Part shown: in pieces, positions 1 through 7,499 of the stretch
Layout of the letters: every line of letters starts with the position of its first letter
How positions within the stretch are numbered: position 1 is the first letter of the stretch
Source of the DNA: Chryseobacterium gotjawalense
GTDB taxonomy: Bacteria; Bacteroidota; Bacteroidia; Flavobacteriales; Weeksellaceae
Direction: 5' to 3'
Assembly: GCF_030012525.1 (NCBI RefSeq)
Contig: NZ_CP124855.1
Span: 1,736,001 to 1,800,000 of the forward strand
Length of the DNA stretch: 64,000 bases
Translations under genes and position numbers: made by a program
The notes under the pieces: generated by a model
Seen by the model: only the letters and a program-made list of their open reading frames with translations
What the model was told of the DNA's origin: nothing
Database searches by the model: none

Positions 1-215
1 CTGGTTATTTTACGCTCCATCAAGCCGTTTCCTTTATCCAGATAAATATATTCTTCCCGGGAAGTCGTGACGTCGATGAATGGTGGTTTGAATTCCATTA
101 AAGGATCAATATTTTTATAGAGATCTTCGATCCCCGTTCCTTTTGTGGGCGGCACAATTTCGATGGAAAACAAAGTTTTTCCGTTGGCGTTTTTTATGTG
201 TTCTGTAATTTTCAT
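1..215 (-). CDS. metF: Methylenetetrahydrofolate reductase, N-terminal part (cut by window edge)
   Basis: The minus strand from 215 reads an N-terminus starting MKITEHIKNANGKTLFSIEI, followed by VPP and a TTSREEYIYLDKG segment, as expected for the flavin-dependent reductase that makes 5-methyl-THF, the methyl donor for MetH. Only about 71 residues are present; the rest lies before position 1. It starts 38 nt after the stop of the second metH gene on the same strand, so it is probably the last visible gene of the methionine operon. The start is the ATG at 213-215. Identification rests on recognisable N-terminal sequence and context, not on the full domain. Confidence 0.9.
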   Translation of the reverse strand, partial: MKITEHIKNANGKTLFSIEIVPPTKGTGIEDLYKNIDPLMEFKPPFIDVTTSREEYIYLDKGNGLMERKIT

Positions 216-253
216 TCTTAATAGTAATAATTTTATTTTTTGCAGCTCTCCTT

Positions 254-2911
254 CTAAGCCAAATTCGGGCTCAGCCATTTTCTGGCAAATTCCAAATCGA
301 TATTTTTCCTTTCTGCAAAATCTTTCAGTTGATCCTCAGCAATTTTTCCTACTCCGAAATATTTTGCTTTCGGGTTGCCAAAATAATATCCTGAAACCGC
401 AGCGGTGGGAAACATCGCCAAGCTTTCGGTGAGTTCTACTCCAATATTTTCTTTCACTTTCAATAAATCCCAAATGGTCAGTTTCTCCAAATGATCGGGA
501 CAAGCAGGGTAACCCGGAGCCGGACGGATTCCCAAATATTTCTCAGCAATTAAATCTTCGTTTCTCAGGTTTTCTTCTTTGTCATAACCCCAAAACTCGG
601 TTCGGACCTTATAATGTAAGAATTCAGCAAAAGCTTCTGCAAGCCTGTCTGCCAAAGCTTTTACAATAATCGCGTTATAATCATCCTGATCATCGTAATA
701 TTTCTGGGCCAATTCTTCCGTTCCGAAACCAGTGGTGACACAAAAAGCACCGACATAATCCTGTTTTCCGGAAGTCTTCGGGGCAATGAAATCGCTTAAA
801 GCCAGATATTCTTTTCCTTCAGATTTTTTGTGTTGCTGACGAAGTGTCCGGAAGATTGCCAATTCATTTCCGCGTTCATCTTTCACCTCAACATCATCAT
901 TTTCACTGGAATTTGCGGGGAAAATTCCGAAAATTCCTTTCGCCGTAAACAGTTTTTCATCTAATATTTTCTTTAATATTTTCTGTGCATCACTGAAAAG
1001 TTCTGTGGCGTGTTCACCAACAACCTCATCGGTTAAAATCTGCGGATATTTCCCGAAAAGTTCCCAACTTCTGAAAAAAGGCGTCCAGTCAACAAAATCA
1101 AGCAGTTCATTTAAATCCTGATTTTCGATGATGTGAATTCCCATATTTTCAGGAGTTTTAATTTCTTCGTTTTCCCAATCTATTTTGAATTTTTGATTCC
1201 TTGCTTCTTCAATTGAAACATATTCTTTGTCGGTCTGCCGGTTGAGAAATTTTTCTCTGAAATCGTCATAATCGAGTTTTAATTCTTCCTGATATTTTTC
1301 AGAATTCCTGTCAAGCAACTGACTCACCACTCCAACCGCTCTTGAAGCGTCATTTACGTGAACCACAGTATTTCCATATTTAGGCGCAATTTTCACCGCC
1401 GTATGTGCTTTCGAAGTAGTTGCACCGCCAATCATTAAAGGAAAATGAAGATTTTTTCTTTGGAGTTCGTCAGCAACATGAACCATTTCGTCTAAACTTG
1501 GCGTAATTAATCCACTTAAACCAATCACATCCACATTGTTATCAATGGCTGCCTGAATAATTTTTTCGGCCGGAACCATCACACCCAAATCGATAATTTC
1601 ATAATTATTACAACCCAAAACTACGCTTACAATATTTTTCCCAATATCGTGAACGTCGCCTTTTACGGTCGCCATCAGTATTTTTCCGTTAGTCTTTTGG
1701 GTTTGATCTTTTTGAGCTTCAATAAAAGGCTGCAGATAAGCCACGGCTTTTTTCATGACTCTCGCCGATTTCACTACCTGCGGAAGGAACATTTTTCCAC
1801 TCCCGAAAAGATCGCCTACAACGCCCATTCCGGTCATCAAATTAATTTCAATAACATCCAAAGGTCTTGACGAAAGTTGCCGCGCTTCTTCAACATCTTC
1901 GATGATAAAACGGTCGGTTCCTTTTACCAAAGCGTGAGTAATCCTATTTTGTAAGGGTTCTTTTCGCCATTCCAGTTCCTCAACGAGTTCTTTTTTGGTT
2001 GATTTTACCCTTTCGGAATAATCGAGAAGCCTTTCTGTAGCATCGTCTCTCCGGTCAAGCATCACATCTTCTACGAGGTCGAGAAGTTCCTTTGGGATTT
2101 CATCATACACTTCGAGCATTGATGGATTTACGATTCCCATATTCATTCCCGCTTTGATGGCGTGATACAGAAAAACCGAATGCATTGCTTCCCGAACATT
2201 ATCATTCCCTCTGAAAGAGAAGGAAACATTGGAAACTCCACCGCTTACTGAAACATTCGGAAGGTTTTCTTTAACCCATTTTGTGGCTTCAATAAAATCC
2301 AGCGCATTTCTTCGGTGCTCTTCCATTCCGGTGGCAACAGGAAAAATATTGAGATCGAAAATAATATCCTCCGAAGGAAAACCTATTTCGTTGAACAAAA
2401 TATCGTAGGACCGTCTGCATATTTCAATACGTCTGTCGTAATTATCAGCCTGCCCATTTTCATCAAAAGCCATTACAATTACCGCAGCTCCGTAACGTTT
2501 TACTTTTTTTGCGTGATTTTTAAATTCTTCCTCCCCTTCTTTCAAACTGATGGAATTCACCACACATTTTCCCTGAACGACCTGTAAACCGGCTTCCAGA
2601 ATTTCCCATTTTGAAGAATCGATCATGATTGGGATCCGCGAAATATCAGGTTCAGAAGCAATTAAATTTAAAAACTTAACCATGGATGCTTTTCCGTCTA
2701 AAAGTCCGTCATCAAAATTAACGTCAAGCACCAGAGCGCCGCCTTCAACCTGATGTCGGGCAATATCCAGCGCTTCGGAAAATTTTTCTTCTTTTATTAA
2801 ACGGAGAAATTTTTTGGAACCGGCTACATTGGTTCTTTCCCCAACGTTAATAAAATTGGATTCGGGAGTTATAATTAAAGGTTCGAGACCTGAGAGTTTT
2901 AGATATTTCAT
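254..2911 (-). CDS. metH: Methionine synthase, B12-dependent, folate/cobalamin/activation part
   Basis: This 885-residue protein has the C-terminal three quarters of MetH. The pterin-binding domain begins at INVGERTN (about residues 21-28). The cap and cobalamin-binding region carries DVHDIG at 419-424, whose His421 would be the lower cobalt ligand. The reactivation domain near the C-terminus has the SAM-binding [12 protein letters not shown] signature. The N-terminal homocysteine/zinc domain is absent and is encoded by a separate gene at 3647-4657, an arrangement known in Flavobacteriia, so this is not a frameshift. It transfers the methyl group of 5-methyl-THF to homocysteine together with that partner. 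The RAYT insertion lies just upstream and metF 38 nt downstream. Confidence 0.96.
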   Translation of the reverse strand: MKYLKLSGLEPLIITPESNFINVGERTNVAGSKKFLRLIKEEKFSEALDIARHQVEGGALVLDVNFDDGLLDGKASMVKFLNLIASEPDISRIPIMIDSSKWEILEAGLQVVQGKCVVNSISLKEGEEEFKNHAKKVKRYGAAVIVMAFDENGQADNYDRRIEICRRSYDILFNEIGFPSEDIIFDLNIFPVATGMEEHRRNALDFIEATKWVKENLPNVSVSGGVSNVSFSFRGNDNVREAMHSVFLYHAIKAGMNMGIVNPSMLEVYDEIPKELLDLVEDVMLDRRDDATERLLDYSERVKSTKKELVEELEWRKEPLQNRITHALVKGTDRFIIEDVEEARQLSSRPLDVIEINLMTGMGVVGDLFGSGKMFLPQVVKSARVMKKAVAYLQPFIEAQKDQTQKTNGKILMATVKGDVHDIGKNIVSVVLGCNNYEIIDLGVMVPAEKIIQAAIDNNVDVIGLSGLITPSLDEMVHVADELQRKNLHFPLMIGGATTSKAHTAVKIAPKYGNTVVHVNDASRAVGVVSQLLDRNSEKYQEELKLDYDDFREKFLNRQTDKEYVSIEEARNQKFKIDWENEEIKTPENMGIHIIENQDLNELLDFVDWTPFFRSWELFGKYPQILTDEVVGEHATELFSDAQKILKKILDEKLFTAKGIFGIFPANSSENDDVEVKDERGNELAIFRTLRQQHKKSEGKEYLALSDFIAPKTSGKQDYVGAFCVTTGFGTEELAQKYYDDQDDYNAIIVKALADRLAEAFAEFLHYKVRTEFWGYDKEENLRNEDLIAEKYLGIRPAPGYPACPDHLEKLTIWDLLKVKENIGVELTESLAMFPTAAVSGYYFGNPKAKYFGVGKIAEDQLKDFAERKNIDLEFARKWLSPNLA

Positions 2912-2932
2912 TTTTTTTTAATCTATTTAAAA

Positions 2933-3012
2933 GCCACGAAGTGGCGTAATCATCAACATTGGGTGCAGCCCAATGAAATCGATATGAGGTGGAATCAAAG
3001 CCACGAAGTGGC
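2933..3012. repeat. REP-like palindromes downstream of the RAYT gene
   Basis: Three short hairpins lie between the RAYT and metH part 2. GCCAC-GAA-GTGGC is at 2933-2945, CATTGGG-TGCAG-CCCAATG at 2957-2975, and GCCAC-GAA-GTGGC again at 3000-3012. The same two stems recur in mirrored order and opposite loop orientation on the other side of the transposase (3567-3618). This is the expected form of BIME-type repetitive extragenic palindromes mobilised by a RAYT. They could also affect mRNA stability inside the methionine operon, which is inference. Confidence 0.8.
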
Positions 3013-3029
3013 GCAATCCTTTCTCCCTC

Positions 3030-3482
3030 TCAATCCCAAATATATCTCTCATCATATTCAACATTATATTTCTTTAAAAATGCTAAAAATTCGTCCTGAA
3101 ATGATTTCGTTTTGTGATGTTCTTCTTGGTTAATTATATAATTTTTCACAATTTCAATTTCCTTTGGATTTACAGAAAATGCTCCGTAGCCATTTTGCCA
3201 ATAAAAGTTTTGGAAATCACTACCTTTTGTTTTAATCCATTTTGAAGAATGTGATTTTACCTCTTCTAATAATTTCATTAGTGTAATTTTTTTCGATAAT
3301 AAACATAAGATATGCACGTGATCTCTATAACCTCCAACTTGAACTGGATCGCATTCCAGACCTTTACAAATACCTCCTAAATATTTAAACAGTTCTTCCT
3401 GTATTGCATCCGTTATCATAGGATTTCTGTGTTTGGTTGAAAAAACCAAATGCACATAAATTTTATTTAAAGATTGCCCCAT
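3030..3482 (-). CDS. REP-associated/IS200-type HUH transposase (RAYT)
   Basis: This 150-residue protein is a Y1-type HUH single-strand transposase. The HUH motif appears as RDHVHIL (about residues 53-59), and a candidate nucleophilic tyrosine is in KNYIINQEEHH near residues 114-124. The N-terminus SLNKIYVHLVFSTKHRNP is typical of the TnpA-REP group common in Bacteroidetes. Length and motifs look intact. No TnpB is present, and the gene is flanked by palindromes on both sides, which favours a RAYT over a mobile IS200/IS605 element. It sits between the two metH genes on the same strand and so would be co-transcribed with the methionine operon. Confidence 0.88.
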   Translation of the reverse strand: MGQSLNKIYVHLVFSTKHRNPMITDAIQEELFKYLGGICKGLECDPVQVGGYRDHVHILCLLSKKITLMKLLEEVKSHSSKWIKTKGSDFQNFYWQNGYGAFSVNPKEIEIVKNYIINQEEHHKTKSFQDEFLAFLKKYNVEYDERYIWD

Positions 3483-3528
3483 TGTGTATATTTTTTAATT
3501 AACCATTTCATCGGTGACGTTAGATTTC

Positions 3529-3618
3529 GGTCTTTCAGACCTCTTCTAGTCATTTTCTCTAATTTTCATTGGGCGGCGCTCCGCTTACCCAATGCTTTTG
3601 ATTTCGCCACTTCGTGGC
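3529..3618. repeat. REP-like palindromes upstream of the RAYT gene
   Basis: GGTCT-TTC-AGACC is at 3529-3541. CATTGGG and CCCAATG arms at 3567-3594 enclose a 14-nt internal segment that itself contains a short GC-rich inverted repeat. GCCAC-TTC-GTGGC is at 3606-3618. The last two are inverted counterparts of the palindromes at 2933-3012, so the transposase lies between mirror-image repeat sets. The GGTCT stem has no partner on the other side. Confidence 0.78.
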
Positions 3619-3646
3619 TCTATGATCACATTCAATAATTATTGAT

Positions 3647-4657
3647 CTAAGATTTTACACTAATTTTACGAGGCAGATAATCTTTCACCAAATCAGCGAT
3701 GGCTTTGATGTGAGGCGGCGTTGTTCCGCAGCAACCACCGATGATATTGATTAAACCTTTCTCAGCATATTCTCTGATTTGTTCGGCCATAAATTCCGGG
3801 GATTCGTCGTATTGCCCGAAAGCGTTCGGAAGTCCTGCATTTGGATAGGCCGAAATATAAAAATCAGAATTATTGGAAAGTGTTTCCAAATATGGGGTGA
3901 GCTGCTCTGCACCAAGCGCGCAGTTGAAACCAACACTTAAAAGATTTAAATGTGAAACTGAGATGAGAAATGCTTCCGCAGTTTGTCCGCTTAGTGTCCG
4001 TCCGGAAGCGTCAGTAATCGTTCCGGAAACCATAATTGGAATTTTTATGTTTCTTTCTTCCTGAATTTCATCAATCGCGAAAAGTGCTGCTTTTGCATTC
4101 AGCGTATCGAAAACAGTTTCTACTAAAAGAATATCTGAACCGCCGTCTAAAAGTGCTTCTGACTGCTGTTTATAAGCAATTCTTAATTCATCAAAAGTAA
4201 TTGCACGAAAACCCGGATCATTAACATCCGGACTTAAACTTGCGGTTTTATTGGTTGGACCGATTGATCCGGCGACAAATCTTGGTTTTTCGGGATTTTT
4301 TGTGGTGAATTCGTCGCATACTTTTCTTGCAATTTTTGCAGATTCATAATTGAGGTCGTAAACTAAATCCTCCATATGGTAATCAGCCATCGCGATGGTC
4401 GTTCCGGAAAAGGTGTTGGTTTCGATAATGTCGGCTCCGGCTTCCAGATATTTGCGGTGAACTTCTTCGATCGCCTGAGGCTGCGTAAGGGAAAGCAAAT
4501 CATTGTTTCCCTTTAAAGGATGTTCCCAATTTATGAATCTTTCGCCGCGGTAATCTTCTTCTGAAAATTTATAGCGCTGCAGCATCGTTCCCATCGCACC
4601 ATCGAGCACGAGAATTCTTTCGTTTAAAGCTTTATAAAGTGATGTTGTATTTTTCAT
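3647..4657 (-). CDS. metH: Methionine synthase, homocysteine-binding (zinc) part
   Basis: The protein is the N-terminal homocysteine S-methyltransferase module of MetH as a stand-alone gene. It has [10 protein letters not shown] near the start, and zinc-ligand cysteines in [11 protein letters not shown] and [11 protein letters not shown] near the C-terminus. It activates homocysteine thiolate for methylation by the partner at 254-2911. The longer frame opening at 4687 would run through a palindrome (4671-4690). The ATG at 4657, giving [20 protein letters not shown], matches the family N-terminus, so that start is chosen (336 residues). It follows hom by 90 nt and precedes the RAYT insertion. 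Confidence 0.95.
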   Translation of the reverse strand: MKNTTSLYKALNERILVLDGAMGTMLQRYKFSEEDYRGERFINWEHPLKGNNDLLSLTQPQAIEEVHRKYLEAGADIIETNTFSGTTIAMADYHMEDLVYDLNYESAKIARKVCDEFTTKNPEKPRFVAGSIGPTNKTASLSPDVNDPGFRAITFDELRIAYKQQSEALLDGGSDILLVETVFDTLNAKAALFAIDEIQEERNIKIPIMVSGTITDASGRTLSGQTAEAFLISVSHLNLLSVGFNCALGAEQLTPYLETLSNNSDFYISAYPNAGLPNAFGQYDESPEFMAEQIREYAEKGLINIIGGCCGTTPPHIKAIADLVKDYLPRKISVKS

Positions 4658-4670
4658 CTTTTTTCTTTTT

Positions 4671-4690
4671 CCTATGAATGAATTCATAGG
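4671..4690. repeat. Palindrome in the hom-metH intergenic gap
   Basis: CCTATGAATGAATTCATAGG gives a 9-bp stem with a 2-nt GA loop, 13 nt upstream of the metH part 1 start. It is not the same sequence as the palindromes around the RAYT but resembles them in size. It may be another REP-like element or a processing or translation-control hairpin. Confidence 0.6.
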
Positions 4691-4704
4691 TTAATATATC
4701 GTTC

Positions 4705-4717
4705 GTCGCGCTGCGAC
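4705..4717. repeat. REP-like palindrome GTCGC-GCT-GCGAC
   Basis: A 5-bp GC-rich stem with a 3-nt loop occurs in an otherwise AT-rich 90-bp gap between hom and metH part 1. It has the same geometry (5-bp stem, 3-nt loop) as GCCAC-GAA-GTGGC and GGTCT-TTC-AGACC nearby. Confidence 0.6.
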
Positions 4718-4747
4718 TTGTTAAGTTTAAATAAATAAAAAAGGAAC

Positions 4748-6286
4748 CTATTTGTTTTCCGACAATCTTAAAATATCTCCGAAAACGCCCCGAGCAGTTA
4801 CTTTTGCACCTGCGCCGGCTCCCATAATGACAATGGGATTATCGCCATAACTTTCAGTATAGATTTCAAATATAGAATCTGAACCTTTTAACTGTCCAAG
4901 AGCAGAATGGGCAGGAACAGAAATCAACTGAACATCGAGCTCGCCTTTTTCCTGCTGCAAATCGCCATGCAAATCGCCGACGAAACGCAGAACATGATTT
5001 TCCTTCTGATTCTTTTTCAATTCTTCAAAATGCGCATCTAAAAGATTTAAATTGTTAAGAAATTCACGTTGATCAATCTTTGACAAATGTTCAGGAATTA
5101 GACTTTCAACATGGATGTCGCTAAATTCATTACTTAAATCGAGCTCTCTGGCCAGAATTAATAATTTTCGGGCGACATCATTTCCTGAAAGGTCTTCACG
5201 TGGATCGGGCTCTGTGAATCCTTGCTCCATTGCTTCTTTTAAAATCGTAGAAAATTTCTCATCCCGAACTGAAAAATTATTAAAAATATAACTGAGAGAA
5301 CCGGAGAAAACGCCTTTAATCCTGGTAATATTTTCTCCCGACAAATGCAGTAATTTAATCGTATCAATTAACGGCAATCCAGCTCCAACATTTGTTTCAT
5401 ATAAATATTTTTTATTTCTCTTATTTAAAATACGTCGGAAATCCCGGTATTCAGAAATCGATAAAGTGTTGAAAATCTTGTTGGATGAAACCAGATCGAA
5501 ACCGTTTTCTGCCAAGAGCGTATAGTTTTTTACAAAATCGGCACTTGCGGTATTATCGACGACGATTAGATTTTCGAGTTGATTAACTTGTGAAAACTGT
5601 ATTAAAGAATCCATGTTCGATTCATGTTCCGCGACTAAAACATCCTGTTCCCAGTTTTCATTAAATCCACTTTTATTAAAAGCAATTTTTCGGGAATTTG
5701 CCACCGCAATAATTTTTAAATCGAGATTTTTACGACTTCGAATTTCTTTTGAATTTTTTAAAACCTGCTCAATTAATGTCGATCCCACTTTGCCATGTCC
5801 GATCACCGCTAAATGAACCGTTTTAGGTTTTAAATTAATTTCGGCTTCGATGATGTTTTTCGCTTTCTCGTCCTGCAAAGAAGTGACCACGATATTTACT
5901 CTATTTTCAGCCGCAATCTGATTGAGAATCAAAGGGAAAATATTATTCCGCGCCAATTCCGACATGATCTTATTAAAATCCTGCGCGACAAATCCTAAAA
6001 CAGAAACATTATTAATGCTGAAAATCTGACTTACTTTTCCGGATTTTCTTTCTTTTTCAAATTCATCGATCAAACAGTTCACCGCTTTTTCGGAATCACT
6101 TTCGTTCACCAAAACTGAAATCCCGTTTTCTATTGCCTGCTGGGAAATAACGCCCACGCTGATTCTCGCGTAAGTCAGTGCTTTGAATATTCTGCCGTCG
6201 ATACCGACTTCGCCTGAGAAATCTTTTCCTTCAAATTTGATGATGGATCTGTTTTTTAAAATCTTTATTTCGGTTTTATTTTTCAT
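4748..6286 (-). CDS. hom: Homoserine dehydrogenase with ThrA-type ACT N-terminus, no kinase
   Basis: The protein has 512 residues. Residues from about 157 form a homoserine dehydrogenase: NAD(P)-binding AVIGHGKVGSTL, SSNKIFNTL, YETNVGAGLPLIDTIK, GVFSGSLSYIF and EPDPREDLSGNDVARKLLIL. The first 150 residues resemble the interface/ACT region of bifunctional aspartokinase-homoserine dehydrogenase (ThrA/MetL), but the aspartokinase catalytic domain is missing. It reduces aspartate semialdehyde to homoserine, the substrate of the upstream MetX. The start ATG at 6286 overlaps the metX stop by 11 nt, indicating translational coupling. The ACT remnant may bind an amino-acid effector; which one cannot be read from sequence. 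Confidence 0.92.
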   Translation of the reverse strand: MKNKTEIKILKNRSIIKFEGKDFSGEVGIDGRIFKALTYARISVGVISQQAIENGISVLVNESDSEKAVNCLIDEFEKERKSGKVSQIFSINNVSVLGFVAQDFNKIMSELARNNIFPLILNQIAAENRVNIVVTSLQDEKAKNIIEAEINLKPKTVHLAVIGHGKVGSTLIEQVLKNSKEIRSRKNLDLKIIAVANSRKIAFNKSGFNENWEQDVLVAEHESNMDSLIQFSQVNQLENLIVVDNTASADFVKNYTLLAENGFDLVSSNKIFNTLSISEYRDFRRILNKRNKKYLYETNVGAGLPLIDTIKLLHLSGENITRIKGVFSGSLSYIFNNFSVRDEKFSTILKEAMEQGFTEPDPREDLSGNDVARKLLILARELDLSNEFSDIHVESLIPEHLSKIDQREFLNNLNLLDAHFEELKKNQKENHVLRFVGDLHGDLQQEKGELDVQLISVPAHSALGQLKGSDSIFEIYTESYGDNPIVIMGAGAGAKVTARGVFGDILRLSENK

Positions 6287-7226
6287 GAATGATGGTATTT
6301 AAAATTTGATTAAGTTGATCGTATTCCATTAAAAAGGCATCGTGACCATGAATGGATTTTATTTCGTGATAGTAAGTATTTGATTTTGACTCGTGTAAAA
6401 ATTCATAACATTTTTGCATTTCAAAAGCAGGAAAAAACAAATCGGAATCGACAGCGATGAGATGAATATTGGCTGTAATTTCCTTTAGTTTTTTTTCATC
6501 TGTATTAATGGTCATCAGCAGATGATTCATTAACCGATAAGCATTTAGACTAAATCTTTCGTTTAATTTTTCACCGTGGAAATTGAGCCAATCGTGGGAT
6601 TTAAGAATCTGCTTTTCTGCATGCATTTCATTTTTAAATCTTTCATTTAAAGATGCCGGCGTCCGGTAACACAACATGGCGTGGATTCTGGCTTTTTGCA
6701 AAGGTCGATCAGGCTGATTCAATAAAAATTGCTGAACCAAACACTGCGCATGCAACCAGTCGGCGGTTTTATAATCACACGCAACCGGAATGAAATTTTC
6801 GGCCAAGTTGGGTTTTAATGCTAACATTTCCCAACCGATCGCACCGCCTAAGGATCCTCCAATTAAAGTATGAAGTCTGGAAATATTTAAAAATGATAAA
6901 CCTTTAAGGAAAATAGCGGCAATATCTTTTGGTGTAAAATTCTGCTCATTTTCAACTAAATTTCCGTCGAATCCATTTCCTGGAATATTAAAACAGATGA
7001 CAGAATAAATATTCGTATCAATAATTTTATCCACTCCGATTAAAGAATTCCACCAACCATTTTCACCGGCAACATTAGAATTTCCGGTTAAAGCATGGTT
7101 GACTAAAACGATTGGGGCAGAATATAAATCTTTACCAAATAATTGATACGACAAATCGACATCAAGGATTTTTCCTGATACTAACTGGTGGTTTTTGAGT
7201 TTGAGATGTTGTAGCGAAGTTTTCAA
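6276..7226 (-). CDS. metX: Homoserine O-acetyltransferase (MetX-like alpha/beta hydrolase), TTG start
   Basis: The 316-residue alpha/beta-hydrolase protein acylates homoserine at the first committed step of methionine synthesis. It shows VLVNHALTGNSNV near residues 40-52, the nucleophile elbow GGSLGG (Ser125), an acidic residue in AVDSDLFFP and the catalytic His in HGHDAFLMEYDQL. It is somewhat shorter than classical MetX proteins. The only initiator available after the in-frame upstream TAA is TTG (7224-7226), since no internal ATG occurs before the conserved fold. That TTG lies in an 11-bp hairpin (7220-7251) downstream of a SAM riboswitch, so translation control by SAM is likely. Confidence 0.9.
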   Translation of the reverse strand: MKTSLQHLKLKNHQLVSGKILDVDLSYQLFGKDLYSAPIVLVNHALTGNSNVAGENGWWNSLIGVDKIIDTNIYSVICFNIPGNGFDGNLVENEQNFTPKDIAAIFLKGLSFLNISRLHTLIGGSLGGAIGWEMLALKPNLAENFIPVACDYKTADWLHAQCLVQQFLLNQPDRPLQKARIHAMLCYRTPASLNERFKNEMHAEKQILKSHDWLNFHGEKLNERFSLNAYRLMNHLLMTINTDEKKLKEITANIHLIAVDSDLFFPAFEMQKCYEFLHESKSNTYYHEIKSIHGHDAFLMEYDQLNQILNTIIHEK

Positions 7227-7251
7227 TTTTTCTTAAAATTAAAATTGAAAA
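7220..7251 (-). promoter_or_regulatory. Hairpin enclosing the metX start codon (candidate riboswitch expression platform)
   Basis: The arms 7220-7230 and 7241-7251 are perfect 11-bp reverse complements separated by 10 nt. The TTG start codon of metX (7224-7226) is in the middle of the downstream arm. In the transcript this would sequester the start codon. The stem is nearly all A/T, so its stability is modest. A second small hairpin (7255-7269) lies between it and the SAM aptamer. Coupling to the aptamer is inference. Confidence 0.55.
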
Positions 7252-7281
7252 TGCTACCTGAGAAAGGTAAAATAGGATTCT

Positions 7282-7381
7282 GTTATCTCTTCCCAAATCG
7301 GGATAGAATGTAGCACCTTCTCCGTTTCCGAAGGGTTGCCAAGGTTTCATCGAGTCTAATCTCTCCACCTTTCTTAATAAC
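7282..7381 (-). promoter_or_regulatory. SAM-I (S-box) riboswitch
   Basis: Read on the minus strand, the leader contains the conserved S-box core: AAGAAAGGTGGAGAGATTAG, then a CGATGAAACC segment, then TTGGCAACC, and it closes with GAGATAAC. The outer P1 helix pairs GTTATT (7381-7376) with GATAAC (7287-7282). The GGUGGAG, GAUGAAACC and GGCAACC elements are the recognised SAM-I signature. It precedes metX and so senses SAM for the whole met operon. A short open frame through this region on the minus strand is an artefact. Confidence 0.95.
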
Positions 7382-7386
7382 ATTTT

Positions 7387-7418
7387 CAAATATGTAAATG
7401 AACTTATTTCAGTGCAAA
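7387..7418 (-). promoter_or_regulatory. Candidate promoter of the methionine operon
   Basis: On the minus strand TTTG (7418-7415) is followed after 20 nt by CATATTTG (7394-7387), close to the Bacteroidetes sigma-A pattern TTTG-N19/20-TAnnTTTG. Transcription would start about 5 nt downstream, directly before the riboswitch P1 helix at 7381. The first two bases of the -7 box deviate from consensus. Confidence 0.5.
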
Positions 7419-7499
7419 GGAAAGCATTAAAATATAACCTCACAAATTTTAGGAATCTATTTTATTCCTTAATTTCGCACCAGAAATTATTTTAGAAAG

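Noticed and set aside
3030-3482. Mobile IS200/IS605 element with transferable ends
   Set aside because: No TnpB, and symmetric REP-like palindromes on both sides fit a RAYT better; kept as RAYT.
2933-3618. CRISPR array from the repeated palindromes
   Set aside because: Spacing is irregular, units are 13-28 bp, they flank a transposase in mirror order, and no cas gene is present.
254-4657. metH broken by a frameshift or by the transposase
   Set aside because: Each part starts and ends at a domain boundary with its own start codon and the split is normal in Flavobacteriia, so it is not treated as a pseudogene or as disruption by the RAYT.
3647-4687. Longer start of metH part 1 at 4687
   Set aside because: The extra residues would be encoded by the palindrome at 4671-4690; the ATG at 4657 matches the family N-terminus.
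7162-7443. 93-residue open frame on the minus strand
   Set aside because: It runs straight through the SAM-I riboswitch and out of frame into metX; the sequence is explained by the RNA structure.
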